NCBI RefSeq assembly: GCF_900103955.1
Contig: NZ_FNIL01000001.1
Coordinates: 372,001 to 436,000, forward strand
Source: Alkalicoccus daliensis
GTDB lineage: Bacteria; Bacillota; Bacilli; Bacillales; Salisediminibacteriaceae
DNA length: 64,000 nucleotides
Direction of reading: 5' to 3'
In this document: positions 1 through 10,474 of the stretch, piece after piece
How positions within the stretch are numbered: the first letter of the stretch is position 1
How the letters are laid out: the number at the start of each line of letters is the position of its first letter
Made by a program: the position numbers and the translations under genes
The notes under the pieces: model-generated
Database searches by the model: none
Told to the model about the DNA's origin: nothing
The model's input: only the letters and a program-made list of their open reading frames with translations

Positions 1-954
1 ATCAATTCGTTAAAGTTATTATCTTCTAAAAGATCCGCTGGAAAAAAAATTAAGTTTCGCAATGAGGAGCTTACTGTGGAGGAAGCAAAACCTGAATCTT
101 TTGAAGGAGTGCAGCTGGCGCTGTTTTCTGCAGGCGGCTCCATTTCCAAAGCACTGGCTCCCGAAGCAGTAAAACGCGGCGCCATTGTTGTAGATAACAC
201 AAGCGCATTCCGCATGGATGAAAATGTTCCGCTGGTAGTTCCGGAAGTGAATGAGCATGCACTGAAAGATCATAATGGAGTTATTGCAAACCCAAATTGT
301 TCTACTATTCAAATGGTCGCAGCACTTGAACCGATCCGCAGAGAATTTGGAATGAAAAAATTAGTAGTTTCTACGTATCAGGCTGTATCAGGAGCTGGTG
401 CGGATGCAATAGATGAGATGTACGAACAGTCCCGTCAGATTATGAATGAAGAAGAAATTAACCCACAGGTACTGCCTGCCTCTGGCGATAAAAAGCATTA
501 TCAGATTGCGTTTAATGCAATTCCGCAGATTGATGTGTTCACAGAGAACGGCTATACATTTGAGGAAATGAAAATGATAAACGAAACAAAAAAAATAATG
601 GAAGATGAATCCCTGAAAGTAGCAGCTACCTGTGTGCGGCTGCCTGTAGAAACAGGACATTCAGAATCTGTTTATATTGAAGTGGAAAAAGAAGGATTAA
701 ATGTTGAGAAAATCCGTGAAATATTATCAGAGGCACCTGGTGTAACTCTCCAGGATGATCCATCACAGCAGATTTATCCTCTGGCAGCAGATGCTAAAGG
801 AAAAGATGATATTTTTGTAGGACGTATCCGGCAGGATCTTGATGATAAATTAGGATTCCACTTATGGATAGTATCAGATAACCTCTTGAAAGGTGCAGCT
901 TTAAATTCTGTACAAATTGCATTTTCCTTACAAAAATTAGGCTTGTTAAAATAA
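1..954 (+). CDS. asd: Aspartate-semialdehyde dehydrogenase, 5' end outside window
   Basis: The enzyme reduces aspartyl phosphate to aspartate semialdehyde with NADPH, the branch point to lysine/diaminopimelate, threonine and methionine; cytoplasmic. The frame is open from base 1, giving 317 visible residues, so roughly the first 30 residues with the nucleotide-binding glycine motif are missing at the window edge. The catalytic cysteine is seen in NPNCSTIQM (Cys codon 298-300), followed by the substrate-binding segment with SGAGADAI. An internal start at 76 would wrongly shorten the protein. It is followed after 19 bases by dapG and then dapA, as in the B. subtilis asd-dapG-dapA cluster, so the three are very probably one operon for cell-wall diaminopimelate. 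Confidence 0.95.
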   Translation: MNSLKLLSSKRSAGKKIKFRNEELTVEEAKPESFEGVQLALFSAGGSISKALAPEAVKRGAIVVDNTSAFRMDENVPLVVPEVNEHALKDHNGVIANPNCSTIQMVAALEPIRREFGMKKLVVSTYQAVSGAGADAIDEMYEQSRQIMNEEEINPQVLPASGDKKHYQIAFNAIPQIDVFTENGYTFEEMKMINETKKIMEDESLKVAATCVRLPVETGHSESVYIEVEKEGLNVEKIREILSEAPGVTLQDDPSQQIYPLAADAKGKDDIFVGRIRQDLDDKLGFHLWIVSDNLLKGAALNSVQIAFSLQKLGLLK

Positions 955-973
955 TTAATAGTAGGTGGAAAAG

Positions 974-2173
974 ATGAAAATTACTGTCCAAAAATTCGGC
1001 GGGTCATCTTTACAAACCGAGGAGCGCCGTGATCGCTGTGCAGAGCATGTGATCACGGCGCTTCGTGACGGTTATAAAGTTGTCGTTGTGGTGTCAGCTA
1101 TCGGAAGGAACGGAGATCCATATGCTACAGACACGCTTTTGAATCTGGTAGGTGGTTCTTTACCGAATATATCCAAAAAAGAGCAGGACCTTCTTATGTC
1201 CTGTGGAGAAACAATTTCTTCTGTAGTGTTTTCATCTCTGCTTCAGTCAAAAGGAATTTCCTCCTATGCAATGACCGGAGCGGAAGCAGGCTTCCGAATT
1301 TCAGAAAGCTATGGGGACGCAAGAATATTAAATATCAAGACAGAAAATATTGAAACAGTGCTCCAGACTTACGATGTCATAGTAGTTACAGGGTTCCAGG
1401 GGGAAACACCGAAAGGAACGGTGGCCACACTGGGCAGAGGAGGATCTGATACTTCAGCTACCGCTCTCGGAGCAGCTTTAAAAGCTTCCTACGTAGATAT
1501 TTTTACTGATGTAAGCGGCATTATGACGGCAGATCCCAGAATCGTAAAATCTGCAAAGTCGATGGAAACAGCTACATATGGCGAAGTTAGCAACATGGCC
1601 TATCAAGGAGCGAAGGTAATCCACCCGCGGGCAGTTGAGATAGCAATGCAGGCAGATGTACCAATAAGAATCCGCTCTTCTCAGGAGGAAGGTTTCGGAA
1701 CCTTGATTGCTTCCAGTACGTCTGCAATCAGGGGCAGGGATTTGGATGAAAAACCTGTAAGCGCAATTACGCAGGTAAAGGATATTTCACAGCTGAAAAT
1801 TTCACATCCGGAAAGCCAGGGAGATATTTTTAAAATTATGACAGAAGCAGAATTATCCGTAGACTTTATTTCCATTCATCCGGATTTCCTGACTTTCACC
1901 ATACCAGCTGCCAGGCGGGAAGAAGCTTGTAAATCTTTACAAGCTGCCGGTTATGAAGTAACATGGACGGACCGATGTGCAAAAGTGGCTGTAGTAGGTG
2001 CAGGGATGAGTGGTGTACCTGGCGTAGCCGCTAAAATTGTCAGTGCGTTAAATGAGAAAAACATTCCTATTATGCAGTCAGCAGATTCACACACAACTAT
2101 TTGGGTTCTGGTTGCTGAAAGTGATATGCTGGAGGCAGTAAACGTACTGCATGAAGCATTTCTCGCTGAATAA
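974..2173 (+). CDS. dapG: Aspartokinase (diaminopimelate-sensitive type, DapG)
   Basis: Phosphorylates aspartate with ATP, the first step of the aspartate-family pathway. 399 residues. The N-terminal amino acid kinase domain starts with KFGGSS (residues 7-12) and contains GRGGSDTSA; the C-terminal part after about residue 260 fits two ACT regulatory domains. ATG at 974 is preferred over GTG at 965 because the AGGTGG ribosome site lies directly in front of it. Placement between asd and dapA points to the DapG (aspartokinase I) isozyme, which in B. subtilis responds to meso-diaminopimelate; the effector cannot be read from the sequence. Confidence 0.93.
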   Translation: MKITVQKFGGSSLQTEERRDRCAEHVITALRDGYKVVVVVSAIGRNGDPYATDTLLNLVGGSLPNISKKEQDLLMSCGETISSVVFSSLLQSKGISSYAMTGAEAGFRISESYGDARILNIKTENIETVLQTYDVIVVTGFQGETPKGTVATLGRGGSDTSATALGAALKASYVDIFTDVSGIMTADPRIVKSAKSMETATYGEVSNMAYQGAKVIHPRAVEIAMQADVPIRIRSSQEEGFGTLIASSTSAIRGRDLDEKPVSAITQVKDISQLKISHPESQGDIFKIMTEAELSVDFISIHPDFLTFTIPAARREEACKSLQAAGYEVTWTDRCAKVAVVGAGMSGVPGVAAKIVSALNEKNIPIMQSADSHTTIWVLVAESDMLEAVNVLHEAFLAE

Positions 2174-2193
2174 TGGCTGAAGGAGGAATTTAA

Positions 2194-3090
2194 ATGAATT
2201 TAGGAAATGTAGTAACTGCAATGGTCACACCATTTAACAAGGCAGGTTCTGTCGACTTTGAAAAATTAGGACCGCTGATGGACGTTTTAATTTCCAGAGG
2301 AACAGAAGCTGTCATAGTTGGAGGGACCACTGGAGAATCCGCAACACTGAGCATGAAAGAAAAAGCAGAGCTCTACAGAGAATCAGTAAACGCAAGCGGG
2401 GGACGTATTCCTGTGATTGCAGGAACTGGAATGAACGATACGTATGCTACTGCAGAACTTTCTATTCAGGCAGTAAAAGACGGCGTTGACGGAGTAATGC
2501 TCGTAGCACCATATTATAATAAACCTTCCCAGCAGGGGTTATATGAACATTTTAAAACCATCGCTGAGAAAGTGGACCTGCCTGTAATGCTTTATAATGT
2601 GCCGGGAAGAACAATGGTAAATATGCTTCCGGAAACTACAATTGCTTTATCTGAAGTGCCAAATATATTTTCTGTAAAAGAAGCAAGCGGTAATTTAGAT
2701 CAAATCACGACTATTATAGCGAATACTCCTCAGGACTTTAAAGTATATTCCGGGGACGACAGCCTGACACTTCCTGCTGTGGCGGTAGGGGCAGATGGAA
2801 TTGTATCTGTCTCCAGCCATATTGTAGGAAGCCAAATGCAGGAAATGATTAAACTGTTTCGAAACGGTAAAGTTCAGGAAGCAGCGGCGATCCACCAAAA
2901 ACTTGTGCCATTTATGAATGCGATGTTCATAGCACCAAGTCCATCTCCGGTGAAAACTGCACTTCATTTAACTGGAGTTGATACTGGAGGAGTAAGACTG
3001 CCGTTAGTTCCTCTTACCGAAGGTGAACTGAATATCGTGAAAAAAGCTTTAGATGAAGTATCCAATGTGGAGCAGTTTCCTTCTTCATAG
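2194..3090 (+). CDS. dapA: 4-hydroxy-tetrahydrodipicolinate synthase
   Basis: Condenses pyruvate with aspartate semialdehyde, committing the pathway to diaminopimelate, lysine and dipicolinate. 298 residues, the normal length. Visible family residues are GGTTGE (43-48), the catalytic tyrosine in LYNVPGR (Tyr134) and the Schiff-base lysine in VKEASGN (Lys162). Start ATG follows AAGGAGG at 7-8 bases. It is the last gene of the asd-dapG-dapA operon; a long non-coding gap follows. Confidence 0.96.
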   Translation: MNLGNVVTAMVTPFNKAGSVDFEKLGPLMDVLISRGTEAVIVGGTTGESATLSMKEKAELYRESVNASGGRIPVIAGTGMNDTYATAELSIQAVKDGVDGVMLVAPYYNKPSQQGLYEHFKTIAEKVDLPVMLYNVPGRTMVNMLPETTIALSEVPNIFSVKEASGNLDQITTIIANTPQDFKVYSGDDSLTLPAVAVGADGIVSVSSHIVGSQMQEMIKLFRNGKVQEAAAIHQKLVPFMNAMFIAPSPSPVKTALHLTGVDTGGVRLPLVPLTEGELNIVKKALDEVSNVEQFPSS

Positions 3091-3216
3091 ATTTATCCGC
3101 ATTTCAAATTTAAAAGCAGATGATAAAGCTTCGGCCGATAAATGATTTATATTTTTATAGGTTCTTCTAAAACAGCTTTTTGCAGTCAGTTTATTTAATT
3201 CATAGTTTGGTAGCGG

Positions 3217-3270
3217 CACTTCCTTACGTTGCTGGGATTTTAAACCGGCAGCCGGGAAGTGTTATTTTTG
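3217..3270 (+). terminator. Probable terminator after dapA
   Basis: CACTTCC at 3217-3223 pairs with GGAAGTG at 3255-3261, with a smaller GCTG/CAGC hairpin inside, followed by a T-rich stretch. The loop is long, so the assignment is tentative. Confidence 0.4.
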
Positions 3271-3519
3271 TTGGAAAGCGTTATTAATTTGGTTCTGCAG
3301 TATATGCTGGGGTAAACAAACAATGCAGACGAAAAAAATTTACAAGTTCCCTTATGCTTTACACTTAAATTAGCAGAGTTTTAATATAATACACAGTATG
3401 AATCGAAGATGAAATTTAAATCAGTATATTAGTATTAGTTAGGTCACGTCTGTTGATCAGCTAATATTATCCAAATAATATATCGTGTTTCCTATATAAA
3501 AACGAACGAAAGAGCTTCT

Positions 3520-3960
3520 TTTCTGGAATGCGGTAAGAAGCTATGCTTCCGCTGGACGCTTTCCGGAGGGGACTTTCTCAGCTGGTCTGCCTTCGGCAGC
3601 CGGATCTTCGAATCGTCCTATTTCCACCCGGAATCGCCAGCTGTGCGCCGCTCTTTTTTGACCGCATTTGTTTTAAAATTACTTTTAGAAAAATGGTGCT
3701 GTAGTTTTATGAAGGTTGGAGTTACCATTATATTTTTCTCGTAATATAAGACATTTCGCAGTGGCTGGGTGAGACTGCGAAAAAAGAAAATTTGAAGATC
3801 ACTGGACCGTCCCGCATTCTGGAAGGACCTTGACATGAGTGAAGCCAGCCAATGGTTTTCATGGGATTGGCTGTGCGTAACCATGCCTTCTATTCGGAAG
3901 CTGAAAGCTTTCTCCACGGCAAACGTAGAAATAGAAACCGCAGACACTTCATTACTATTA
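3520..3960. repeat. Degenerate member of dispersed intergenic repeat family
   Basis: Shares short blocks with the repeats at 57.0 and 62.5 kb, notably GGATTGGCTGTG followed some tens of bases later by a CGGCAA-type block. It is more diverged than the other copies, so the limits are approximate. Confidence 0.4.
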
Positions 3961-4255
3961 CCTAACGGTTTTTTTAAATAAATGGATAATCTATAGGTGT
4001 GTTATTAGGTATAAGTTTGAATGCTGGATGCGAATGGCGGTAGTTCAGCTGGCATCTAAAGCGATATAAAAATAAAAGCTTTTCTCTTCATATGTGTAGT
4101 AGAAAGAGGAAATATTTACTTGCGCAAAGTAAATAATCATTATGTTTGATATATTTATTTTTATGAAAACTTGTAGAGAAATTGAATATTCATGTATACT
4201 TGATCTGAGAGGCTGAGCGCGGAGCAACAATTTAATTACACAGGAGGAACAATCA

Positions 4256-5926
4256 TTGTCAAATCAACAAACTGAAAAAATTCGTATTTTTGCCCTGGGT
4301 GGACTCGGGGAAACTGGTAAAAATTTATATGTAGTAGAACTGGATGAAGATATTTTTATACTTGATGCAGGCTGCATGCACCCGGAAGATGACATGCTTG
4401 GGGTAGATATCGTTATTCCTGATACTACTTATTTAACGGAAAATAAAGATCGGATCAAAGCTATCATACTTTCACACGGTCATGAAGAGCATATAGGTGC
4501 TGTTCCATATCTGCTTAGAGATCTGAAGGTGCCTGTATACGGTTCAAAGTTTACACTGGCTTTACTTAAAGACCAGTGCGATGAAATCAAGCTGAAAAAC
4601 AGGCCGAAGTTCCATGAAGTACATGCAGATTCAAAAATTAAAATAGCAAAAACACCTGTAAGCTTTTTCCGGACCAATCATAACATTCCGGATTCCTTAG
4701 GGATTGTTATTCACACCTCCCAGGGACCGATTCTTTACACAGGAGATTTTAAATTTGATCAGAATCCTGTGGATGGAAAAACAATGGATATCGATAAATT
4801 GACGGAAATAGGATCCAAGGGAGTGCTGTGTCTGCTATCTGACAGCAGCCATGCTGAAATGCCTGGCTACACACCATCAGAAACAGTAGTGGCAGACGGA
4901 TTAAGAGATGCTTTTCATGAAGCTCCCAAAGCGATAGTAGTCTCTGTTTTTTCAACTCATATTCATAGAATCCAGCAGGTCATTGATGCTGCTGAAAATA
5001 AAGAGCGTAAAGTTGCTGTGGTAGGGAAGCCGATTGAGAGAGCGGTAGCTATTGCTCAGGAACTTGGGTTTTTAGTGGATGAAAATGAAACTTTAATATC
5101 CAAAAAAGAAATTAAGGACAGAAACCGGGAAGACTTAGTGATTTTAACTACGGGAAGTCAGGGAGAGCCTTTAAGCGACCTGACAAAAATGGGAAAAGGA
5201 TCGCACCCGTTGTTTAAAATTGAAAAGAAGGACAGAATTATATTTTCTTCCCGTCCAAATCCAGGTAATGAAAAGCTGGTATCGCAGTTGATAGATCTTA
5301 TTTCCCGGACTGGTGCTGATGTGGTTTACGGAAAAACTAAAAAAGTTCATGTTCCAGGGCATGCAAGCCAGGAAGAATTGAAATTATTGCTGAACTTAGT
5401 GAAGCCGCAGTATTTCATTCCAATCAGTGGGGAATACAGAATGCAGCACGCCCACCGTGAATTGGCAATTTCAGTAAATGTTGATCAGGAGAATATCTTT
5501 CTGCTTGAAAAAGGCGAAACTGCTGAATTCACAAAACGTAAGGGAAAAAGAGCAAATAAGATTCCTTCCGGCCATGTACTGATCGATGGACTGGGAGTAG
5601 GGGATGTCGGAAATATCGTACTTCGGGACAGACGTCTCTTATCCAAAGATGGAATTCTGGTAGTTGTCGTTACTTTGAATAAAAAGCACAATCAGATTTT
5701 ATCCGGTCCCGATATTATTTCCAGAGGCTTTGTTTATGTACGTGAATCAGAAGAATTGATAAATGAAGCTGAAAAGCTGGTAACAAAATCACTTGGAGAA
5801 GCAATGGAGCAGAATCAAACGGAATGGTCCCAGCTTAAAAGTCATGTAAGAGACCGATTAAGCCGATATCTTTATGAAAAGACAAAACGCCGCCCTATGA
5901 TTATGCCGATTATTATGGAAGCTTAA
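4256..5926 (+). CDS. rnjB: Ribonuclease J2
   Basis: Member of the RNase J metallo-beta-lactamase/beta-CASP family that takes part in 5'-3' exonuclease and endonuclease RNA decay, normally as partner of RNase J1. 556 residues. Start is TTG at 4256 behind CAGGAGGAAC. The metal motif reads HGHEEH (residues 74-79), where catalytically strong family members have HxHxDH; the Asp is replaced by Glu, in line with the weaker J2 paralogue. Position between dapA and spoIIIE matches B. subtilis rnjB. The tepA gene usually found next is absent. Confidence 0.88.
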   Translation: MSNQQTEKIRIFALGGLGETGKNLYVVELDEDIFILDAGCMHPEDDMLGVDIVIPDTTYLTENKDRIKAIILSHGHEEHIGAVPYLLRDLKVPVYGSKFTLALLKDQCDEIKLKNRPKFHEVHADSKIKIAKTPVSFFRTNHNIPDSLGIVIHTSQGPILYTGDFKFDQNPVDGKTMDIDKLTEIGSKGVLCLLSDSSHAEMPGYTPSETVVADGLRDAFHEAPKAIVVSVFSTHIHRIQQVIDAAENKERKVAVVGKPIERAVAIAQELGFLVDENETLISKKEIKDRNREDLVILTTGSQGEPLSDLTKMGKGSHPLFKIEKKDRIIFSSRPNPGNEKLVSQLIDLISRTGADVVYGKTKKVHVPGHASQEELKLLLNLVKPQYFIPISGEYRMQHAHRELAISVNVDQENIFLLEKGETAEFTKRKGKRANKIPSGHVLIDGLGVGDVGNIVLRDRRLLSKDGILVVVVTLNKKHNQILSGPDIISRGFVYVRESEELINEAEKLVTKSLGEAMEQNQTEWSQLKSHVRDRLSRYLYEKTKRRPMIMPIIMEA

Positions 5927-5928
5927 TG

Positions 5929-5976
5929 AAAGATGTCCCGAGCCGCCTGGTTGCTGCTCAGGACATCTTTCTTTTT
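5929..5976 (+). terminator. Terminator after rnjB
   Basis: AAAGATGTCC pairs with GGACATCTTT and is followed by CTTTTTG. Confidence 0.85.
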
Positions 5977-6059
5977 GTAACTTTTTAAAGTGCTGAGAAC
6001 ATGATAAAATAAAACAGTAAAACAAACGTTCGTAAAAGGATAATCCAGGGGGAATATTT

Positions 6060-8381
6060 ATGGCTTCAACTAAAAACAAAAAAACTACAAAGAAACAGCA
6101 GCTCTGGAAGCGGACGCTGAAATATGAAATTACGGGTTTATTTTTATTGATTTTCGCAGTGGTAATCCTGTTTTCTTTAGGTCCTGCAGGAGAAACAGGG
6201 CAGGCGGTATTCAGGTTTATCGCTGGAAGTCTGCACGTCTTCCTATCACTTGGACTTCTTTATTTTTCCTTATTTATAATGTGGAAGCGGCAATTCCCAG
6301 TCTGGAAGTTTAAAAACATTAGTGGATTGCTCCTGTTAATTGCAGGAATTACGATGCTTGCTCATATTCCTTTACATAATCAATTGAGCAATCCCGCTTT
6401 TTCAGATCCATTCAGTTATTTCATGAATAACTTCGGAAATCAGCAGGTATTTAATGGAGGAATAACAGGCGCATTCTTTTTTCAGTCAGCGTATCAGCTG
6501 ATTGCATTTGCAGGTGCAGTCCTCACAGCCCTGGGTCTGACAATTTCAGGAGTTATCATACTGAGCGGCAGATCATTTGTGGACATATTAAAGAAAAGTA
6601 ATGAGCTTCAAAAACCTATGTGGAAAATACTCAGGAAAAAGGTAACTGCACAGTGGAATAATTTTTTATACGAATTAAAAGAGCGCTGGAGCAGGCGGAA
6701 AGAAAAAAAAGCCCAAACATCTGTTGAAGAGACGACAGCCTCTCCTGAAACTGAACCAAATAGTGAAGCTGATAATGAACAGGAACCGGAAATTTATGAC
6801 TTTACTGCAACTGCCTATGAAGAAAAAGATCCTGTTGAAAATGACAGCAGCAAAGATTCCGATATGGAACCAGATGAAAATGAACCGGAGGCCCCTGCAG
6901 CAGATGAAGATATAAAAATACAGGAAAGTTCAAATTTAGTAGTGCAGGAACTTGAAAACCGTGATTATGAACTTCCTAAATCATCTCTTCTGCAGGTTCC
7001 TAAACAGCAGTCACAATCGAAAGAACATTCCATGCTTTCCAAAAATGCAAGAAAGTTAGAAGAAACTCTCGCTAGTTTCGGCGTTTCAGCAAAAGTGACG
7101 AAAGTGCATCTGGGTCCTTCCGTAACCAAGTATGAAGTGTATCCTGCAACAGGAGTAAAAGTAAGTAAAATTGTAAATTTAACAGATGATCTGGCACTTG
7201 CTCTTGCTGCTAAAGGTATCCGTATGGAAGCGCCTATCCCAGGGAAATCTGCAATAGGGATAGAAGTGCCTAATACAGATGTAGCGCTCGTAACCTTAAG
7301 AGAAGTACTGGAATCTTCTAAAATGAAACAGGAAAAAAATCCACTGGCCATTGCTTTAGGACGTGATATTTCCGGAGAAGCAGTGATGGCAGAATTAAAT
7401 AAGATGCCGCATTTGCTGGTAGCTGGAGCTACCGGTTCTGGTAAAAGTGTATGTATAAACGGCATAATTATCAGTATTCTTCTGCGAAGCAAACCGCACG
7501 AAGTGAAATTAATGATGATTGACCCTAAAATGGTGGAACTTAACGTGTATAATGGTATTCCCCATTTACTTTCCCCTGTAGTAACTGAACCGAAGAAAGC
7601 TGCACAGGCCTTAAAGAAAGTTGTTAATGAGATGGAACGCAGGTATGAACTATTTGCATCCACGGGAACGAGAAATATTGAAGGATATAATCAGCTCATA
7701 CGCAGAGAAAATGAAACGCGTGAGGAAGCTTATTCAGCGCTTCCGTATATCGTTGTGCTGGTAGACGAGCTTGCTGACCTTATGATGGTGGCTTCCGGGG
7801 AAGTGGAAGATTCGATAACCAGGCTTGCTCAGATGGCAAGAGCTGCAGGGATTCATTTAATTATAGCAACGCAGCGGCCTTCTGTAGATGTAATTACCGG
7901 TGTTATTAAAGCAAACATTCCATCACGTATTGCTTTTGGCGTTTCCAGTTCTACGGATTCCCGGACTATTTTAGACGGAAACGGGGCAGAAAAGCTCCTT
8001 GGTAAAGGAGATATGCTGTTTTTACCAGTGGGTGCAAACAAACCCACCCGGATCCAGGGAGCATTTTTAGCTGATGAAGAAGTTGAAAGCGTAGTAAGAC
8101 ATTGCATTGAGCAGCAAAAAGCTCAATATGCAGAGGAAATGATGCCGAGTGAAGAGCCGGAAACAGAAACTGCGGAATCTGATGATGCTTTATTTCCGGA
8201 TGCTGTCCAGCTTGTTACAGAAATGCAGACAGCTTCTGTTTCCATGCTGCAGAGAAGATTTCGTGTAGGTTATGCAAGAGCAGCAAGATTAATTGATGAA
8301 ATGGAACAGCAGGGGATTGTCGGGCCCTATGAAGGAAGTAAACCGAGAGAAGTACTGGCAGCGAAAAGAGAAGAAGAGTAG
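6060..8381 (+). CDS. spoIIIE: DNA translocase SpoIIIE/FtsK
   Basis: ATP-driven DNA pump that clears chromosomes from the division or sporulation septum. 773 residues, close to the usual length. The basic N-terminus is followed by about four hydrophobic membrane segments within residues 20-180, then an acidic Glu/Asp-rich linker (about 220-300), the motor with Walker A GATGSGKS near residue 455 and Walker [10 protein letters not shown], and a C-terminal winged-helix gamma domain (about 710-773) that reads chromosome polarity sequences. Start ATG at 6060 follows AGGGGGAA. It has its own unit between the rnjB terminator and the GntR gene. Confidence 0.95.
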   Translation: MASTKNKKTTKKQQLWKRTLKYEITGLFLLIFAVVILFSLGPAGETGQAVFRFIAGSLHVFLSLGLLYFSLFIMWKRQFPVWKFKNISGLLLLIAGITMLAHIPLHNQLSNPAFSDPFSYFMNNFGNQQVFNGGITGAFFFQSAYQLIAFAGAVLTALGLTISGVIILSGRSFVDILKKSNELQKPMWKILRKKVTAQWNNFLYELKERWSRRKEKKAQTSVEETTASPETEPNSEADNEQEPEIYDFTATAYEEKDPVENDSSKDSDMEPDENEPEAPAADEDIKIQESSNLVVQELENRDYELPKSSLLQVPKQQSQSKEHSMLSKNARKLEETLASFGVSAKVTKVHLGPSVTKYEVYPATGVKVSKIVNLTDDLALALAAKGIRMEAPIPGKSAIGIEVPNTDVALVTLREVLESSKMKQEKNPLAIALGRDISGEAVMAELNKMPHLLVAGATGSGKSVCINGIIISILLRSKPHEVKLMMIDPKMVELNVYNGIPHLLSPVVTEPKKAAQALKKVVNEMERRYELFASTGTRNIEGYNQLIRRENETREEAYSALPYIVVLVDELADLMMVASGEVEDSITRLAQMARAAGIHLIIATQRPSVDVITGVIKANIPSRIAFGVSSSTDSRTILDGNGAEKLLGKGDMLFLPVGANKPTRIQGAFLADEEVESVVRHCIEQQKAQYAEEMMPSEEPETETAESDDALFPDAVQLVTEMQTASVSMLQRRFRVGYARAARLIDEMEQQGIVGPYEGSKPREVLAAKREEE

Positions 8382-8463
8382 ATAAGCTGCAGATAGAGTA
8401 TTTTCTCTATCCATGTTACATTTAATATTATGAATAATAGGAAAAGTGCAGGAGGAGTGCATA

Positions 8464-9186
8464 TTGATTAAATCGGATTCAAGACCCTTATATCTACAGG
8501 TTATAGACAGGATAAAGCAGGATATTGAAGAAGGCAGGTATGAAGCAGGAGAAAGACTCCCTTCAGAGTTTCAGCTTTCTAAACAATTGGGAGTGAGCAG
8601 AGCTACGCTGAGAGAAGCATTGCGTATGCTTGAAGATGAAAGCGTAGTAATCCGCAGGCATGGAGTAGGAACTTTTATTAACTCCAAACCGCTTTTCTCC
8701 TCCGGGATTGAGGAACTTTTCAGTGTTACTGACATGATCAGAAGAGGGAAAAAACAACCAGGGACGAACTTTCTTTCTTCTGCCGTAGAGGAAGCAGAAG
8801 AGGAGGATAGCCATCGGTTTCATAATGAGGAGCTAAAAGAAATTTTGACGATTGAACGAGTAAGAACTGCTGATGATGAGCCGGTTGTATATTGTTTGGA
8901 TAAAATTCCTAAACATTTACTGCCTGATTATGTTTCTCATGAGCATCAATCTATTTTTGACCAATTAGAAAAATCCGGCACGACGATTGCCTATGCCATG
9001 ACGCAGATCGAGCCGATAGGGTATCATGAAGATATATCCGAGATTCTTCAATGTGATCCAGAAACAGCACTGCTGGTACTGAAGCAGATGCATTACGATG
9101 ATAATGAACAAGCTGTTCTTTATTCCATTAATTATTTCAGAGCAGACAAATTTAAATTTCACGTGCTGCGAAAACGTGTATTTTAA
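8464..9186 (+). CDS. ymfC: GntR-family transcriptional regulator (YmfC-like, UTRA domain)
   Basis: 240 residues. The N-terminal winged helix-turn-helix reads [20 protein letters not shown], the GntR hallmark, and the rest fits a UTRA ligand-sensing domain. Start TTG at 8464 lies 6-7 bases after AGGAGGAG; an upstream GTG at 8446 lies before the ribosome site and is rejected. It precedes ymfF as in B. subtilis. The effector and targets are unknown from sequence. Confidence 0.88.
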   Translation: MIKSDSRPLYLQVIDRIKQDIEEGRYEAGERLPSEFQLSKQLGVSRATLREALRMLEDESVVIRRHGVGTFINSKPLFSSGIEELFSVTDMIRRGKKQPGTNFLSSAVEEAEEEDSHRFHNEELKEILTIERVRTADDEPVVYCLDKIPKHLLPDYVSHEHQSIFDQLEKSGTTIAYAMTQIEPIGYHEDISEILQCDPETALLVLKQMHYDDNEQAVLYSINYFRADKFKFHVLRKRVF

Positions 9187-9202
9187 CAGGAGGCACTTTT
9201 TT

Positions 9203-10474
9203 ATGAATCAAGCGACAATCCATTCTATCCGCACGCATGTCATGCCTGTGGATTCATTTAAGACAAATACTTTTATACTGCAGCTGAGAACAGAACTGTC
9301 TTCATCAGATATTACGGAGAAAGCACTACTGCCTTCGATTCTGGAAAGAGGCACACAGCACTTTCCAAGCAGGCTTCACATTCAGGGAGCGCTTGAGGAG
9401 CTTTATGGAGCACACCTTTCTGCAGATGTAGTAAAAAAAGGGGAACATCACATTTTAACTTTCCGGCTGGAAGTGGCAAATGAAAAATTTCTCAAAGATG
9501 CTGCTCCCTTAACCGAAAGAGCTGTTCAGCTTCTTTCTTCCATCTTCCTATACCCGGCACTGGAAAATGAAAGCTTCCCAGCACAGGCGGTTGCAGAAGA
9601 GGTACGTTCCCATAAACAGAAAATAGCAAGTGTGTATGATGATAAAATGAGGTTTGCAAACAAACGTCTGACGGAAGAAATGTGTAAAGACGAGCCTTAT
9701 GCCGTGCCAGTTCTGGGTTATGAGCAGGACCTTCCAAAAGTAACAGGGAAAAGTTTGTATAAGGCTTATAAAAAGCTGCTGCAGGAAAGCCATGTGGATC
9801 TTTACGTCATTGGAGATATTCAGGAAGAAGAACTTCTTGGCCATATTGAAAAATACATGAGGCTGGAAGATAATAATCCAGTTCCAGTTAAAGTCATGGA
9901 AAAGAAAGCTGCTTCAGCACCTAATATTATTAAAGAGCAGCAGCAGGTCCAGCAGGCAAAGCTTCATATCGGCTACCGCACCGGAATTACATTCGGTGAT
10001 GAACAATATTTCCCCCTGCAGGTGTTTAATAGTTTATTTGGAGGTTCTCCCCATTCAAAGCTGTTCGTGAATGTGCGGGAAAAAGCGAGCCTTGCTTACT
10101 ATGCCGCCTCAAGACTGGAAAGCCATAAAGGCATCATGATAGTAATGGCGGGAATAGACTCTGCTAAATTTGACGAAGCTTCTTCTATTATTGACCAGCA
10201 GCTGGAAGATATGAAAAATGGTGATTTTACTGAAGAAGATATCGAACAGACTAAAGCAGTACTTATCAACCAGATCCTGGAGACAATTGATGTTCCGAGA
10301 GGAAGAGTTGAGCTTGAATATCACGGCTCAATTATCGGAGAAGAATGGACTGCAGAAAAATGGATTGAAAAGATAAAGAAAGTAACAAAAGACGAAATTA
10401 TCAGCGCAGCAAAGCAAGTGGAAAAAGATACAGTGTACTTTCTTTCAGGGAAGGAGGAACAAGCCAATGCATAA
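9203..10474 (+). CDS. ymfF: M16-family peptidase-like protein YmfF (EF-P modification associated)
   Basis: 423 residues with the M16 (pitrilysin-like) fold but without the HxxEH zinc motif, so it is expected to be the non-catalytic half of a YmfF/YmfH pair. In B. subtilis these genes with ymfI are linked to the 5-aminopentanol modification of elongation factor P. Start ATG at 9203 follows AACAGGAGGC; the open frame extends upstream over the end of ymfC but has no ribosome site there. It overlaps ymfH by 8 bases, indicating translational coupling. Confidence 0.88.
   Translation: MNQATIHSIRTHVMPVDSFKTNTFILQLRTELSSSDITEKALLPSILERGTQHFPSRLHIQGALEELYGAHLSADVVKKGEHHILTFRLEVANEKFLKDAAPLTERAVQLLSSIFLYPALENESFPAQAVAEEVRSHKQKIASVYDDKMRFANKRLTEEMCKDEPYAVPVLGYEQDLPKVTGKSLYKAYKKLLQESHVDLYVIGDIQEEELLGHIEKYMRLEDNNPVPVKVMEKKAASAPNIIKEQQQVQQAKLHIGYRTGITFGDEQYFPLQVFNSLFGGSPHSKLFVNVREKASLAYYAASRLESHKGIMIVMAGIDSAKFDEASSIIDQQLEDMKNGDFTEEDIEQTKAVLINQILETIDVPRGRVELEYHGSIIGEEWTAEKWIEKIKKVTKDEIISAAKQVEKDTVYFLSGKEEQANA

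Larger units (their letters stand above)
3091..4255. other. Long gene-free gap dapA-rnjB with degenerate repeat
   Basis: About 1.16 kb with no ORF supported by a ribosome site or a recognisable product. The stretch 3520-3960 has the same flavour as the dispersed repeats elsewhere in the window: GACGCTTTCCGGAGG, a CTTCGGCAGCCGGATCTTC block, a GGGATTGGCTGTGCG block and CTTTCTCCACGGCAA. The rest is AT-rich and appears non-coding. In B. subtilis the equivalent spacing is short, so this looks like an insertion that has decayed. Confidence 0.55.

Noticed and set aside
3618-3947. 109-residue minus-strand frame in the dapA-rnjB gap
   Set aside because: Composition and repeat blocks indicate decayed repeat; no start site signal or known motif.
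6965-7663. 232-residue open frame on the minus strand
   Set aside because: Lies wholly antisense to the spoIIIE motor domain, with no ribosome site or recognisable product; a shadow of the real gene.
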